A DNA stretch of 59,708 nt, taken from assembly GCA_031537795.1 (NCBI GenBank), contig JAVKNF010000001.1, positions 1-59,708 of the forward strand, read 5' to 3'. Origin of the DNA: JAVKNF01 sp031537795 (GTDB lineage Bacteria; Pseudomonadota; Alphaproteobacteria; Rickettsiales; Deianiraeaceae). The first letter of the stretch is position 1; every line of letters starts with the position of its first letter. Positions 26,023 to 34,194 of the stretch are shown piece by piece. The notes beneath the pieces were generated by a model. It worked only from the letters and a program-made list of their open reading frames with translations. It was not told the origin of the DNA and ran no database searches. The translations under genes were made by a program, and so were the position numbers.

Positions 26023-27098
26023 ATTATATTAGAAGATTTCAGCCCTAATAATTCAAGAATACTAATAGTGATATCTCTTTGTTTTACGCTGTTTATTTCC
26101 ATTTCTTTATTCTTTATTTTTAAATTTATGTGTAAAGATTGCTCTGTGCTTTGATTATGAGGTTCTTCTTTCTCTTTTAATTTTCTAAAAATTAAATCTG
26201 TAATCTTTTTATCGAAAAAATTCAAGAATCTTTTATTTACTTTAGTAGATAGACTTTGAATAAGCGAGGCTTCTTTTGCAGATTGAATTGCATTAACGTA
26301 TGATTTTAGATATTCTGTAAAATAACTCTTCAAATCTTTTGTGTCATTTATAAAAATATTCAAATCTAATATCGAATTATTTAACTGATTTTCATCTAAG
26401 ACTATATCACCTTTTGTTATTACAAATATATCTGTCGTATTTATATGCAATTCTCTAATTTTTATCTTTGACTTCTTGCTATTCATATCAAGCTTTAACA
26501 CCAAAGGCTTGTTAAGTTGATGTTTGTATCTTAAATCAGCAAGAATGAATATTTCATTCGAGTCTTTTATTTCTTTATCTAAAAAGAATTTAAATTCCAT
26601 TAAATTAAACTTAAATTCTTTATCATTATTATATAGAATATTTGAAGTAAAACTAGAGAGAATTGCCTCTTTATTAAAGATTTTAATCAAAAGAAAAAGA
26701 CTGTTTGAATTTGAAGAATATTTAGATTGTATGTTTTCAATTTTTATATTCTCAAAAGAGAACTTGGGGTTCTTGATTTCTATTTCAGTTAATGATTTTA
26801 ATTTTACAGATACAAATTCAGCTTCAAAACGATATTTTTTATCTTCTATTGAAGTTATATTATTAAATAAGATATAAGGAGAAAAATTAATCTTAAGATT
26901 ATCTCTGTATACAATGCTATAATCTTTATATTTTATTACATTTTTTAATTTAACATTAAATATATAAAGTGGAAATAAAATCTGAACAGCTATTTTAAAT
27001 AAAAACAACAATAAGAAGCCCAAAATACATAAAAAGAAGAAATGAATTATTCTTTTTATGTATTTATTTTGTTTTAAATTTTTTAAAAAATAAACCAT
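26019..27098 (-). CDS. Membrane-anchored periplasmic protein, AsmA- or DUF2125-like
   Basis: A 359-aa protein with one N-terminal TM (about residues 17-42, FFFLCILGFLLLFLFKIAV) and a long periplasmic part dominated by amphipathic beta strands (for example RFEAEFVSVKLKSLTEIEIKNPKFSFENIKIENIQ), as in AsmA/DUF2125/TamB-like lipid-transport bridges. Alphaproteobacteria commonly carry a DUF2125 protein of this size, so that is the favoured comparison, but no diagnostic motif is seen. Within the operon it is separated from its upstream gene by 1 nt and overlaps the downstream one by 4 nt. Confidence 0.55.
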   Translation of the reverse strand: MVYFLKNLKQNKYIKRIIHFFFLCILGFLLLFLFKIAVQILFPLYIFNVKLKNVIKYKDYSIVYRDNLKINFSPYILFNNITSIEDKKYRFEAEFVSVKLKSLTEIEIKNPKFSFENIKIENIQSKYSSNSNSLFLLIKIFNKEAILSSFTSNILYNNDKEFKFNLMEFKFFLDKEIKDSNEIFILADLRYKHQLNKPLVLKLDMNSKKSKIKIRELHINTTDIFVITKGDIVLDENQLNNSILDLNIFINDTKDLKSYFTEYLKSYVNAIQSAKEASLIQSLSTKVNKRFLNFFDKKITDLIFRKLKEKEEPHNQSTEQSLHINLKIKNKEMEINSVKQRDITISILELLGLKSSNII

Positions 27099-27099
27099 T

Positions 27100-27297
27100 T
27101 TATTTGATTAAAATATCTTCCGCCTCCGACATATCTCTGATTGAAGATAATGAGAATTGATTTCTCTTTTGATTTACTTGATCTAAGTTTAAATTTTCAG
27201 AACTAATCTTTTTTTTATCATGATCTTTAATAACTTCTTTTCTTCCAAGTTTATTAATCGAAGAAATTGGTGGAGTTTTCTTGAAATCATCAAACAT
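27100..27297 (-). CDS. Small hydrophilic protein in the envelope operon
   Basis: A 65-aa highly charged protein (starting MFDDFKKTPPISSINKLGRK), lacking TM segments and probably disordered. The evidence that it is real is positional: it fits exactly between the genes ending at 27300 and beginning at 27098, leaving 2 nt and 1 nt, as expected in a tight operon. Function unknown. Confidence 0.5.
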   Translation of the reverse strand: MFDDFKKTPPISSINKLGRKEVIKDHDKKKISSENLNLDQVNQKRNQFSLSSIRDMSEAEDILIK

Positions 27298-27299
27298 AT

Positions 27300-27758
27300 T
27301 TATTTATTTTTATGTTTCTTTTTCCCCTGCTTCTTAATTGTATGTTCGTTTTTTACTTCCAATTTTTCCTCTACTAGGATGTTTTTATCATCTTTATGCT
27401 TATATTCTTTTATAAGCCTTTCCACGTCTAGATCTTTACAATTTCCAATTATATTCAAATCATCTTCTGACATAGAAATAGTACATGCATCATAATTCTT
27501 TGATATGAATTTGTCCACTTTATAAAATCTATCAGATAGAAAAAATTTTAAAATAACAGCTAATATAATGAATGCAATTATAAGTCTTATTGGAAATAAT
27601 ATTATCTTTAAAACTAACAAAAGAATCGAATAAATAAAAGAAAAAATACAAGAAAGGACAAGATTGTTTTTTATAAAAGAGCAAAATTTGCTCTCTTTAA
27701 ATCTATTAAAAAAACAATTAGTAGATTTATATTTTTCTTGGCAACATCCTTCAGTCAT
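27300..27758 (-). CDS. Cysteine-containing membrane hypothetical protein
   Basis: A 152-aa protein, first gene of the 27758-25462 operon. A Cys-rich N terminus (CC at 5-6, further Cys at about 15 and 26) precedes a long hydrophobic stretch of about 45-50 residues, probably two TM segments (residues about 33-85), and a hydrophilic C-terminal tail ending in a Lys-rich run (KKQGKKKHKNK). The paired cysteines could bind metal. Family not recognised. 111 nt upstream (27759-27869) separate it from the gene-transfer-agent remnant; I see no feature in that gap. Confidence 0.55.
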   Translation of the reverse strand: MTEGCCQEKYKSTNCFFNRFKESKFCSFIKNNLVLSCIFSFIYSILLLVLKIILFPIRLIIAFIILAVILKFFLSDRFYKVDKFISKNYDACTISMSEDDLNIIGNCKDLDVERLIKEYKHKDDKNILVEEKLEVKNEHTIKKQGKKKHKNK

Positions 27759-27869
27759 AAATTTAATTAATTAAAAAAATTATAATAAAAAAAATACTAA
27801 TGTCAAGATTAATTCTAAAAGCTCAAAAATAATAGGAGGCATCTTTTTGTTTACAGAGTAAATAATTTA

Positions 27870-28595
27870 TTAATTGATAAAAGGTTCTCCATTAAAATTA
27901 ATTGCATTTTGGAATTTCGTACTGCAATGTTCTAAATTTTTATTACAACCTGGGTGTATTGTATAATTTTGATTTATTTTTAATTGATAATTAGAATTAT
28001 TTATAAAAGATATTTGAAGAGGGTTGGAGTTGTCTGTAATTTCAAATATTTCTCCGGTATCTAGAATTATCTTACCAAATTGAAAATATTGCGTAATTTT
28101 GATTGTATGACTTCCTACAAAAGAATTAATTGAAAGCACTTTAAGTATTGCACCTATCATTTTTAATCTTTCTAAATCTATTTTACATCTTGAATCTCCT
28201 AATTTATTTCTGCAATTTAAAGAGAAAAAATCCCCAATATTAGATTCTAGTTTTCTTACTATATGACGACATATAATTGTAAATTGATATTTATTGATTT
28301 TCTGATATTCTAATAAAAATCCTCTATATACAATACTTGAAGAAGAATCTTTTTGTATTTTTTTTATTATAATGTTGCCTCTATTATTCTTCAAAATATC
28401 TTCATTTTTCAAGAAAATATCAAAGGAAATATCTTGAAAATTAGAGCTAATTGAATTAAAAGATAGATCCCCCAAACTAACACCGGCTTCGTATATTATA
28501 TTATTTATAATTATATCTTGCTCGTTGTTTGTTATGAATATAGTATCTCCAATTTCTATAAGGTATAAATTTGAAGATTGTTTTAAGTTTATCAT
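27870..28595 (-). CDS. Gene transfer agent tail protein (DUF2163 family, GTA gp13-like)
   Basis: A 241-aa protein of the DUF2163/phage BR0599 family. Diagnostic features are the cysteine block FFSLNCRNKLGDSRCKIDLERL (family C...LGD.rC.vd) and the C-terminal HPGCNKNLEHCSTKFQNAINFNGEPFI (family GCdkr..tC..kF.Nv.NFrG.P.iPG). In Rhodobacter-type GTAs this is a tail-hub gene next to the DUF2460 gene, exactly as here (4-nt overlap). The other structural genes are missing from this window, consistent with scattered GTA remnants known in Rickettsiales. Intact open frame. Confidence 0.8.
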   Translation of the reverse strand: MINLKQSSNLYLIEIGDTIFITNNEQDIIINNIIYEAGVSLGDLSFNSISSNFQDISFDIFLKNEDILKNNRGNIIIKKIQKDSSSSIVYRGFLLEYQKINKYQFTIICRHIVRKLESNIGDFFSLNCRNKLGDSRCKIDLERLKMIGAILKVLSINSFVGSHTIKITQYFQFGKIILDTGEIFEITDNSNPLQISFINNSNYQLKINQNYTIHPGCNKNLEHCSTKFQNAINFNGEPFIN

Positions 28596-29191
28596 AGAAT
28601 TTCCTGTAAAAAGATTGAATCTGATACAAAGTTATTATAACTGACAATTTTAGAAGAAATTATATCTTGATCGAATCGCACTTTTGTCAAAATCTTTGCT
28701 GATATTGAAATAACATCATCTATCTTAAGAGGTTTATTTAGAATTAGAACAGTATCATTAATTGAAAAATCACTTTCAATTAATTTTGCAGAATTTATAT
28801 AAATAGAATAATCTTCAGATTCATCAATTATTACTGGTTTCTTCACTGTAAAATTCTGGCAAGAAAAAGATTTAAAAATATCAAAAGAAGTCTTAACTCC
28901 GTCGCCCACTCCTAATACTTCCTCTGTAAGTATTTCAATTGGGTCTTTTATATAAAAAGAAGAACATCTCCCTTTTGTTAAATAGAAAAATGTTTTTATT
29001 TTATTAAAATCATTTTTTGATAATGTATCTCCTGTTATTTCATATCTTAATCTTGGCATTAGCCAATTTTGATTTCTGAATTCTGTTTTATTTTTTGTAA
29101 CATTAACTTCTGTTGAGAATTCAATTGTCGCTTTTATTGCACAGGATAAATCTGCTGGGAAATAAATATTAAGGAAATTTTCTTCTGTCAT
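28592..29191 (-). CDS. Gene transfer agent tail protein (DUF2460 family, GTA gp12-like)
   Basis: A 199-aa protein of the DUF2460/TIGR02217 family: FPADLSCAIKATIEFSTEV at the N terminus (family FP..is.gs.ggp.f.T.i), RNQNWLMPRLRYEI (family R...W..aR..Y.v), FFYLTKGRCSSFYIKDPIE (family Ff.ar.GraygFrfkD..D) and LGVGDGVKTSFDIFK (family lGtGdGatttFqL.K). A distal tail protein in GTAs and related phages. It overlaps the DUF2163 gene by 4 nt, preserving the ancestral gp12-gp13 order. 76 bp separate it from gpmI. Confidence 0.8.
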   Translation of the reverse strand: MTEENFLNIYFPADLSCAIKATIEFSTEVNVTKNKTEFRNQNWLMPRLRYEITGDTLSKNDFNKIKTFFYLTKGRCSSFYIKDPIEILTEEVLGVGDGVKTSFDIFKSFSCQNFTVKKPVIIDESEDYSIYINSAKLIESDFSINDTVLILNKPLKIDDVISISAKILTKVRFDQDIISSKIVSYNNFVSDSIFLQEIL

Positions 29192-29267
29192 AAATAAAAT
29201 TTAGACTGAAAAATATAAATATGGAAGCAAAATAATAAAGTTAAAACGACGATTTTAAATATTAAAT

Positions 29268-30788
29268 TTATTTAATTAATAAAGAATTTGCAGTCATCTC
29301 TTTTGGTTTTTTTATATTCATAATATCCAAGATTGTAGGAGCTATATTCGAAAGCCCCCCTTTTTCTTTTTTTAAATTAAATTTATCATTTGATATTATA
29401 CAAAATGGAATTTTAGAAGTTGTGTGAGCTGTATGTATTGCGAGCTCTGTGCCCATATTTTCGATATTACCGTGGTCTGAAGTTAAGATTATAATATACT
29501 TCTCTTGTAACCCTAAATCTACGAGCTTTTCTAGAAATTTATCAACATGTTCAATTGCGGAAGCGGTAGCTTCTAAATTACCAGTATGCCCCACCATATC
29601 ACAATTTGGTATATTTATAAATATTACATTTGTTTTATTTATAATTTCTTTTTCTACATTTTGCCACACTTGCTTTATGGACATTTCTGGCATTAAATCA
29701 TAAGTTTGCACTTTTGGTGAATTTATCATAATTCTTCTCTCTTTTCTAAATGGCTTTTCAATAAGCCCATTTAGAAAAAATGTAAGATGTGGGTATTTTT
29801 CAGTTTCTGTTATCTTTACTTGAGAAAGACTTTCATTTGCTATAACTTCTGATAATGTATTTTTTAATGTATCTTGTTGAATAATAACATTAATATCTTT
29901 CTGCCAAGACTCATCTAAATCCGCAAAATAATTTGTCATTGTGAATTTCTTTAATTGCAAAAATTCTTTTCTATAAAATTCAGAATTCGAGTTAAAGAAA
30001 GCAGAACAAATCTGTCTCATTCTATCTGTCCTAAAATTAACAAATAAAACAGCATCATTCTCTTTAATTGAATATTCGATATTTTGAATACCAAAAGGCT
30101 CTATAAATTCATCTGTAATATTATTTGAGTAAGAATCTAATATGCCTTCGCTAGCTTTTTTATAAAACTTAAGAGGTTTTAATATATTCTGAAATGCTAA
30201 TTGAGTTTTTTCTAACTTCATATCTCTGTCCATTCCGTAATATCTTCCACAAATTGTCGCTATTTTTACATTTTGTAAATTATCATCTTCTATAACTTGC
30301 TCTAATTTTCTTACTGAATGTATAGAATCTTTTGTACCACAATCTCTCCCATCTGTAAAAAGATGCAGGAAAACTGAATTATTTAAACCTATTTGTTTAA
30401 TTAGAGAATAAAAATGCTCCTCATGAGAATGAACTCCTCCTGAAGAAAAAAGACCAATTATATGAATTGAATTAGCCTCTCGTATCAATTTTAACTGTTC
30501 TTTTGGTATTATTGTTTCATTTATCATTTTTTTTCTGATAATTTCTAAAGATTGCGTAGAAATTCTACCAGAGCCTATTGTTAGATGCCCTACTTCAGAA
30601 TTTCCCATCTGGCCTTCTATTAAGCCCACGCTGTTGCCTGAAGCATCTAAAAAAATTGTAGGAAAATTGTTAAAAATCTTATCAATATTTGGTTTTCTTG
30701 CATAATCTAATGCATTAATTTTACCTTCTATTTTTTCTAAAGAAAAGCCATCGAGTATGCAAAGAATAATATTTTTATTATTTCTCAT
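29268..30788 (-). CDS. gpmI: 2,3-bisphosphoglycerate-independent phosphoglycerate mutase
   Basis: Mn-dependent enzyme interconverting 3- and 2-phosphoglycerate, the step before enolase, which is also in this window; 506 aa, normal length. Motifs: LCILDGFSL (first metal ligand), GLIEGQMGNSEVGHLTIGSGR with the catalytic Ser in GNSEVGH, HLFTDGRDC, GRYYGMDRD, NFRTDRMRQI, NIPNCDMVGHTGNLEA, and TSDHGN with the late metal ligands. It lies 22 nt downstream of hslV on the same strand and may be read from the rplS-hslV promoter. Confidence 0.96.
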   Translation of the reverse strand: MRNNKNIILCILDGFSLEKIEGKINALDYARKPNIDKIFNNFPTIFLDASGNSVGLIEGQMGNSEVGHLTIGSGRISTQSLEIIRKKMINETIIPKEQLKLIREANSIHIIGLFSSGGVHSHEEHFYSLIKQIGLNNSVFLHLFTDGRDCGTKDSIHSVRKLEQVIEDDNLQNVKIATICGRYYGMDRDMKLEKTQLAFQNILKPLKFYKKASEGILDSYSNNITDEFIEPFGIQNIEYSIKENDAVLFVNFRTDRMRQICSAFFNSNSEFYRKEFLQLKKFTMTNYFADLDESWQKDINVIIQQDTLKNTLSEVIANESLSQVKITETEKYPHLTFFLNGLIEKPFRKERRIMINSPKVQTYDLMPEMSIKQVWQNVEKEIINKTNVIFINIPNCDMVGHTGNLEATASAIEHVDKFLEKLVDLGLQEKYIIILTSDHGNIENMGTELAIHTAHTTSKIPFCIISNDKFNLKKEKGGLSNIAPTILDIMNIKKPKEMTANSLLIK

Positions 30789-30810
30789 TGACTTATTTTG
30801 TTTTTTTAAA

Positions 30811-31350
30811 TTATAATTTTTCTATTGTAAAATTATTATTTGTATATATACATAAATTAGAAGCTATTTCCATAGATTTCACTCCAATTTCTTCAATTGA
30901 GAGACTTGTATTTTTGTACAAAGCGGTAGCCGCAGATAATGCAAATAGACTACCACTACCAATAGATGCTATATTTTGCTCCTCTGGCTCTAATATTACT
31001 CCGTCTCCGCTTAATACAAAAATACTGTCTGTGTCTGCAACAATAAGTTCGGCTTCTAAATGCCTAATAGCTCTATCTGTTCTCCATTCTTTCATTAATT
31101 CGTAGCAAGCTCTATTTAGATTGCTAAAATCTTTTAATTTCTTCTCAAGTCTATCAATTATAGTAAAAGCGTCACCTGGAGAGCCTGCAATCCCAACTAA
31201 AATATTTTTATTGATTCTTTTTATTTTTTTTGCATTATGTTTTACTATAAAACTCCCTCTTGAAACTTGGCTATCTGCTATCATAAAAACAGAATTTTCT
31301 TTCTTTAAACAAAGAACAGTTGTTGCTCTTGTTTTATCTTTTTCATCCAT
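30811..31350 (-). CDS. hslV: ATP-dependent protease subunit HslV
   Basis: Proteasome-like peptidase subunit of the HslVU (ClpYQ) protease, 179 aa. The catalytic N-terminal Thr after processing lies in RATTVLCLKK (family GTTIlavrk); ADSQVSRG, a Lys at the KKIKRI position, the GIAGSPGDA block and IGSGSLFALSAATAL are recognisable. ADSQVSRG departs from the usual ADGQVSxG. The ATPase partner hslU, usually immediately downstream, is not here; gpmI takes its place. It lies 6 nt after rplS. Confidence 0.92.
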   Translation of the reverse strand: MDEKDKTRATTVLCLKKENSVFMIADSQVSRGSFIVKHNAKKIKRINKNILVGIAGSPGDAFTIIDRLEKKLKDFSNLNRACYELMKEWRTDRAIRHLEAELIVADTDSIFVLSGDGVILEPEEQNIASIGSGSLFALSAATALYKNTSLSIEEIGVKSMEIASNLCIYTNNNFTIEKL

Positions 31351-31356
31351 AAGAAA

Positions 31357-31719
31357 TTAGAAGTAAGATTTAACTTTTAATCTGGCTGATTTACCTCTTA
31401 ATTCTCTTATAAAGTAAAGTTTTGCTCTTTTTACTTTATGAGATTTTAATTTATTGACAAATTTAATTCTTGAGCTATTTATTTGAAAATTTCTCTCAAT
31501 TCCTGTATTTCCTTCTCCTATTTTTCTTACAATAAAATTAGAATTTATACCTTTTCTTCTTTTTGCTATACATAGACCTCTGAATTCCTGAACTTTTGTA
31601 CCAGTTCCTTGATCTATTTCTACTCCAACACAGACTTCATCTCCAAACGAGAAAGAGTCAAAATTTACATTAGGATTTCTTTTTTTTGCATTAAACTTTT
31701 CTATTAAAGGATGTGTCAT
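31357..31719 (-). CDS. rplS: 50S ribosomal protein L19
   Basis: A 120-aa ribosomal protein with the L19 signature: FSFGDEVCVGVEIDQGTGTKVQEFRGLCIAKRRKGINSNFIVRKIGEGNTGIERNFQINS (family FrpGDtVrV.vki.EG.kerVQ.FEGvvI.rr..G...tFtvRkis.GvGVERvFPlhSP) and a C-terminal KVKRAKLYFIRELRGKSARLK. It starts a leftward unit with hslV (6-nt gap). It is separated from the rimM/trmD cluster it accompanies in many bacteria. Confidence 0.96.
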   Translation of the reverse strand: MTHPLIEKFNAKKRNPNVNFDSFSFGDEVCVGVEIDQGTGTKVQEFRGLCIAKRRKGINSNFIVRKIGEGNTGIERNFQINSSRIKFVNKLKSHKVKRAKLYFIRELRGKSARLKVKSYF

Positions 31720-31788
31720 ATTTTATAAAGCTCTAAATTGAATATAAAAAGCTTTACAAATAATTTGCAAGTATTAAGTTTATATTTT

Positions 31789-32295
31789 ATGCAAGATGAG
31801 AAATCACAATATAGACAGAATGTTGGTTTATGTATATTGAATAAAGAAGGATCTATATTCACAGGAAAGAGAATAAAAGCCAATAATGATAACGAAATAT
31901 TCCTAAATAAACATTGGCAAATGCCTCAAGGCGGAGTAGATTCTCTCGAAGATGAAAAGATTTTACTTATTGGAATGTATAGAGAGTTAAAAGAAGAAAC
32001 TGGAATAGATGAAAATCAAGTAGAAATCCTAAAGAAAAGCTCTAAAATGAGATATAACTTCCCAGAAGAGATTATGCAGAGAAATAAACTCCTAAATAAA
32101 AATCATTTTATAGGGCAAGAGCAAATTTGGTTTTTATTGAAATTTCTAGGAAATGATAGAGATATAGATATAAATCAAGATGCCCACCCTGAATTTTGTG
32201 AATGGAAATGGAGCACTAAAGAATTTATCATAGATAATATTATTGAAATGAAAAAAGAGATTTACTTGCAAGTATTCGATGAATTTAAATTGTAA
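31789..32295 (+). CDS. rppH: RNA pyrophosphohydrolase (Nudix, RppH)
   Basis: Removes pyrophosphate from 5'-triphosphorylated RNA, starting mRNA decay. I take ATG 31789 (168 aa, MQDEKSQYRQNVGLCI) because RppH proteins start just before the YRxNVG motif; the frame runs upstream to a TTG at 31738. HWQMPQGGVDSLEDEKILLIGMYRELKEETGI is the Nudix region; relative to GX5EX7REUXEEXGU it carries three extra residues before the REL helix. QIWFLLKFLGND and FCEWKWS near the end are typical of RppH. Divergent from rplS. Confidence 0.9.
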   Translation: MQDEKSQYRQNVGLCILNKEGSIFTGKRIKANNDNEIFLNKHWQMPQGGVDSLEDEKILLIGMYRELKEETGIDENQVEILKKSSKMRYNFPEEIMQRNKLLNKNHFIGQEQIWFLLKFLGNDRDIDINQDAHPEFCEWKWSTKEFIIDNIIEMKKEIYLQVFDEFKL

Positions 32296-32403
32296 TCATT
32301 TTTAAAAATTCAACACTCTAAACTCTGTCACAGTAGATTCAAAGTAAAGTCTAAAAATCTTCTTTATAATGATAAATAGAGATGAGAAAATTAATTTACA
32401 AAA

Positions 32404-32760
32404 TTAAAAAAATAAAAATTCTATAAATTTTAACAATAAGAAAGGCATATTAAAAATTAAGATTGCATTAATATAATTCTGCAATCTTATAATATAGAAT
32501 TTATTAAGGGTATATTTTATATAAATATTTCCAAATATAAAACCTAAAAGCGTTGTAAGGTAGAAAATTTGAGTAATAATATCAGAGCAGAAACACCAAA
32601 TAATAAAATAATAAAAAACTCTTTCTTTTGATTTAATTTTTAGAAATATTCCAAAACCTATATTTCTAATTAAAAGGTGGATCAACCACGAAATTGAAAA
32701 GAAATTTACAAAGAATAATGTAAATGAAGATAATAAAAATAATAAGAATTTTACCCTCAT
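32404..32760 (-). CDS. Small polytopic membrane protein
   Basis: A 118-aa very hydrophobic protein with about three or four TM segments (around 4-24, 48-70, 95-117). Its ATG overlaps the stop of the Mla-type ATPase gene by 4 nt, so they are translated together. Size and hydrophobicity do not fit MlaE (about 250 aa) and I recognise no signature; an MreD-like fold is conceivable but unsupported. The 108 nt between this gene's stop and rppH contain nothing I can name. Confidence 0.5.
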   Translation of the reverse strand: MRVKFLLFLLSSFTLFFVNFFSISWLIHLLIRNIGFGIFLKIKSKERVFYYFIIWCFCSDIITQIFYLTTLLGFIFGNIYIKYTLNKFYIIRLQNYINAILIFNMPFLLLKFIEFLFF

Positions 32761-33527
32761 AGATTAATATAGTTATAAGGCGCTACATTTGAAGCTTTTA
32801 TAAATTCATTTATATAGGAAATATCGCTTTTTTCTAAATCTGTTGGCTTTCCATCCCATATAAAATTTCCATCTTTTAAAACTAATATTCTGTCTGAAAT
32901 TCTCAAAGCAGAATGTAAATCATGAGTTATAGTAACAATTGTCGCTTTGCTTATATTTTTTACCTGATTTATTGTCTTATTTAATAATTCTGAAATTATA
33001 GGATCTAAACCAGAAGTAGGTTCATCTAACAATATAAGCTCCGGTCCCTGCATAAGAACCCTTGCTATTGCGACTCTCTTTTGCATTCCACCTGATATTT
33101 TATTTGGAGAGTCATGAAAACATTCAGGAGGAATTTTTACAGCCGATAATATTTCTTTAGCTTTTTCAATTGCTATTTTTTTATTATTATTTTTAACAAA
33201 TAAATCAAAAAAACAAACATTTTCAATAACGGATATATCTGAAAATAAACCACAGTTCTGAAATAGAAAACCAATCTTCTTGATTATTTTCTCCTTTTCT
33301 AGGTCTGGCATTTTAAAAGTCTCAATATTATTATATTTTAAGCTTCCAGAATTAGGTTCAGACAACAAACCTAAAATATTTAAAAAGACAGACTTTCCCA
33401 TTCCACTTTGCCCAAGAATTACAACAGATTCTGATTTTTTAATATCTATGCTAATATTATTAATAATATTTTTGGCTCCAAAAGATTTTGTTAGATTCTT
33501 TACTCCTATATCGAAACCTGTGGACAT
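32757..33527 (-). CDS. mlaF: ABC transporter ATPase of the Mla phospholipid transport type
   Basis: A 256-aa ABC ATPase: Walker A GQSGMGKSV, Q-loop FLFQNCGLFSDISVIENV, signature ISGGMQKRVAIARVLMQGPELILLDEPTSGLDP with Walker B, and the H-loop TITHDLHSA. The GKSV Walker variant, the LFQ..gLFdsltV.eNV pattern and SGGM(Q/R)KRVaiAR are characteristic of MlaF/Ttg2A, which drives phospholipid exchange between inner and outer membrane. A mlaC-type gene occurs at 38.9 kb but not in this operon, as often in Rickettsiales. It lies 1 nt downstream of the cyclophilin-like gene. Confidence 0.85.
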   Translation of the reverse strand: MSTGFDIGVKNLTKSFGAKNIINNISIDIKKSESVVILGQSGMGKSVFLNILGLLSEPNSGSLKYNNIETFKMPDLEKEKIIKKIGFLFQNCGLFSDISVIENVCFFDLFVKNNNKKIAIEKAKEILSAVKIPPECFHDSPNKISGGMQKRVAIARVLMQGPELILLDEPTSGLDPIISELLNKTINQVKNISKATIVTITHDLHSALRISDRILVLKDGNFIWDGKPTDLEKSDISYINEFIKASNVAPYNYINL

Positions 33528-33528
33528 G

Positions 33529-34134
33529 CTATAAATCTTTAATAAATTTTATTTCTTTAATCTTTGATCTTTTATTGAGATCTTTAATTACCTCGAAATC
33601 TTTCACAACATAACCTATAATAATCATATTAGGATTATTATCGAAATACGACATATCTTCTTCCATTATAAATACAATATCGTATGTTTTATTTGGTTTT
33701 AAAAGTAAAGAAACAACTCCAGCTTTATGAGTATATTTTATAACATCTCTTGTAATTGGAACCTCTATTTTCATTTTATCATTCTTATTTTGACATTCAA
33801 TTACAGAAAGAAGATTTTTCTCTATTTTTCTTAAAGAGCAGTTATTATTTGAGTAATAATCTGACTTTATTATTTCTTTAAAATTATTGTAATAAGCTTG
33901 ATTGGAATCTTCAAGTAATTTAACAAGAAAAAAAGAATCATCTTCCAATTTGACAATAATAGTATTTCTCTTGTTTATTTCTTGTTTTTTTAAATTAAAA
34001 GACCTAGAATAAATATCTTTCTTAAAAACAACAAAAACAAACAAAATAAGAGAGATAAGAAAATAAATCTTATCAAATTTTATATCTGCAAACAACTTTC
34101 TTGTAAAGAATTTATAAATTTTTAATAACAACAT
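33529..34134 (-). CDS. Membrane-anchored, degenerate cyclophilin-like protein
   Basis: A 201-aa protein with one N-terminal TM (about residues 22-38) and a periplasmic domain. From about residue 130 the sequence YTHKAGVVSLLLKPNKTYDIVFIMEEDMSYFDNNPNMIIIGYVVKDFEVIKDL follows the cyclophilin order (heKGtvsMan..pntagSQFFit....p.LD....vFGkVveGmdvv..i), but the catalytic Arg and the QFF core are gone. I infer a cyclophilin fold without isomerase activity. It is first in a leftward unit with mlaF and the small membrane gene, divergent from virB8 across a conspicuous inverted repeat. Confidence 0.5.
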   Translation of the reverse strand: MLLLKIYKFFTRKLFADIKFDKIYFLISLILFVFVVFKKDIYSRSFNLKKQEINKRNTIIVKLEDDSFFLVKLLEDSNQAYYNNFKEIIKSDYYSNNNCSLRKIEKNLLSVIECQNKNDKMKIEVPITRDVIKYTHKAGVVSLLLKPNKTYDIVFIMEEDMSYFDNNPNMIIIGYVVKDFEVIKDLNKRSKIKEIKFIKDL

Positions 34135-34170
34135 TGCTTTTTATGAAAAAACCTTTTAATTAAAAAGCAA
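34134..34170. promoter_or_regulatory. 10-bp inverted repeat between divergent genes, upstream of virB8
   Basis: TTGCTTTTTA (34134-34143) and TAAAAAGCAA (34161-34170) are exact reverse complements with a 17-nt spacer. They lie between the cyclophilin-like gene (start 34134) and virB8 (start 34195), just before a TATAAA at 34175-34180 that could be the virB8 -10 box. Plausible operator for the type IV secretion genes. Confidence 0.45.
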
Positions 34171-34194
34171 ATTTTATAAATTTTTTATCATATT

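Noticed and set aside
31726..31756. 7-bp inverted repeat (TAAAGCT/AGCTTTA) between rplS and rppH
   Set aside because: Short arms and a long spacer; expected by chance at this base composition.
32296..32403. Possible tRNA or small RNA between rppH and the small membrane gene
   Set aside because: No cloverleaf, GC-rich core or TTC loop could be found; the stretch is plain AT-rich spacer.
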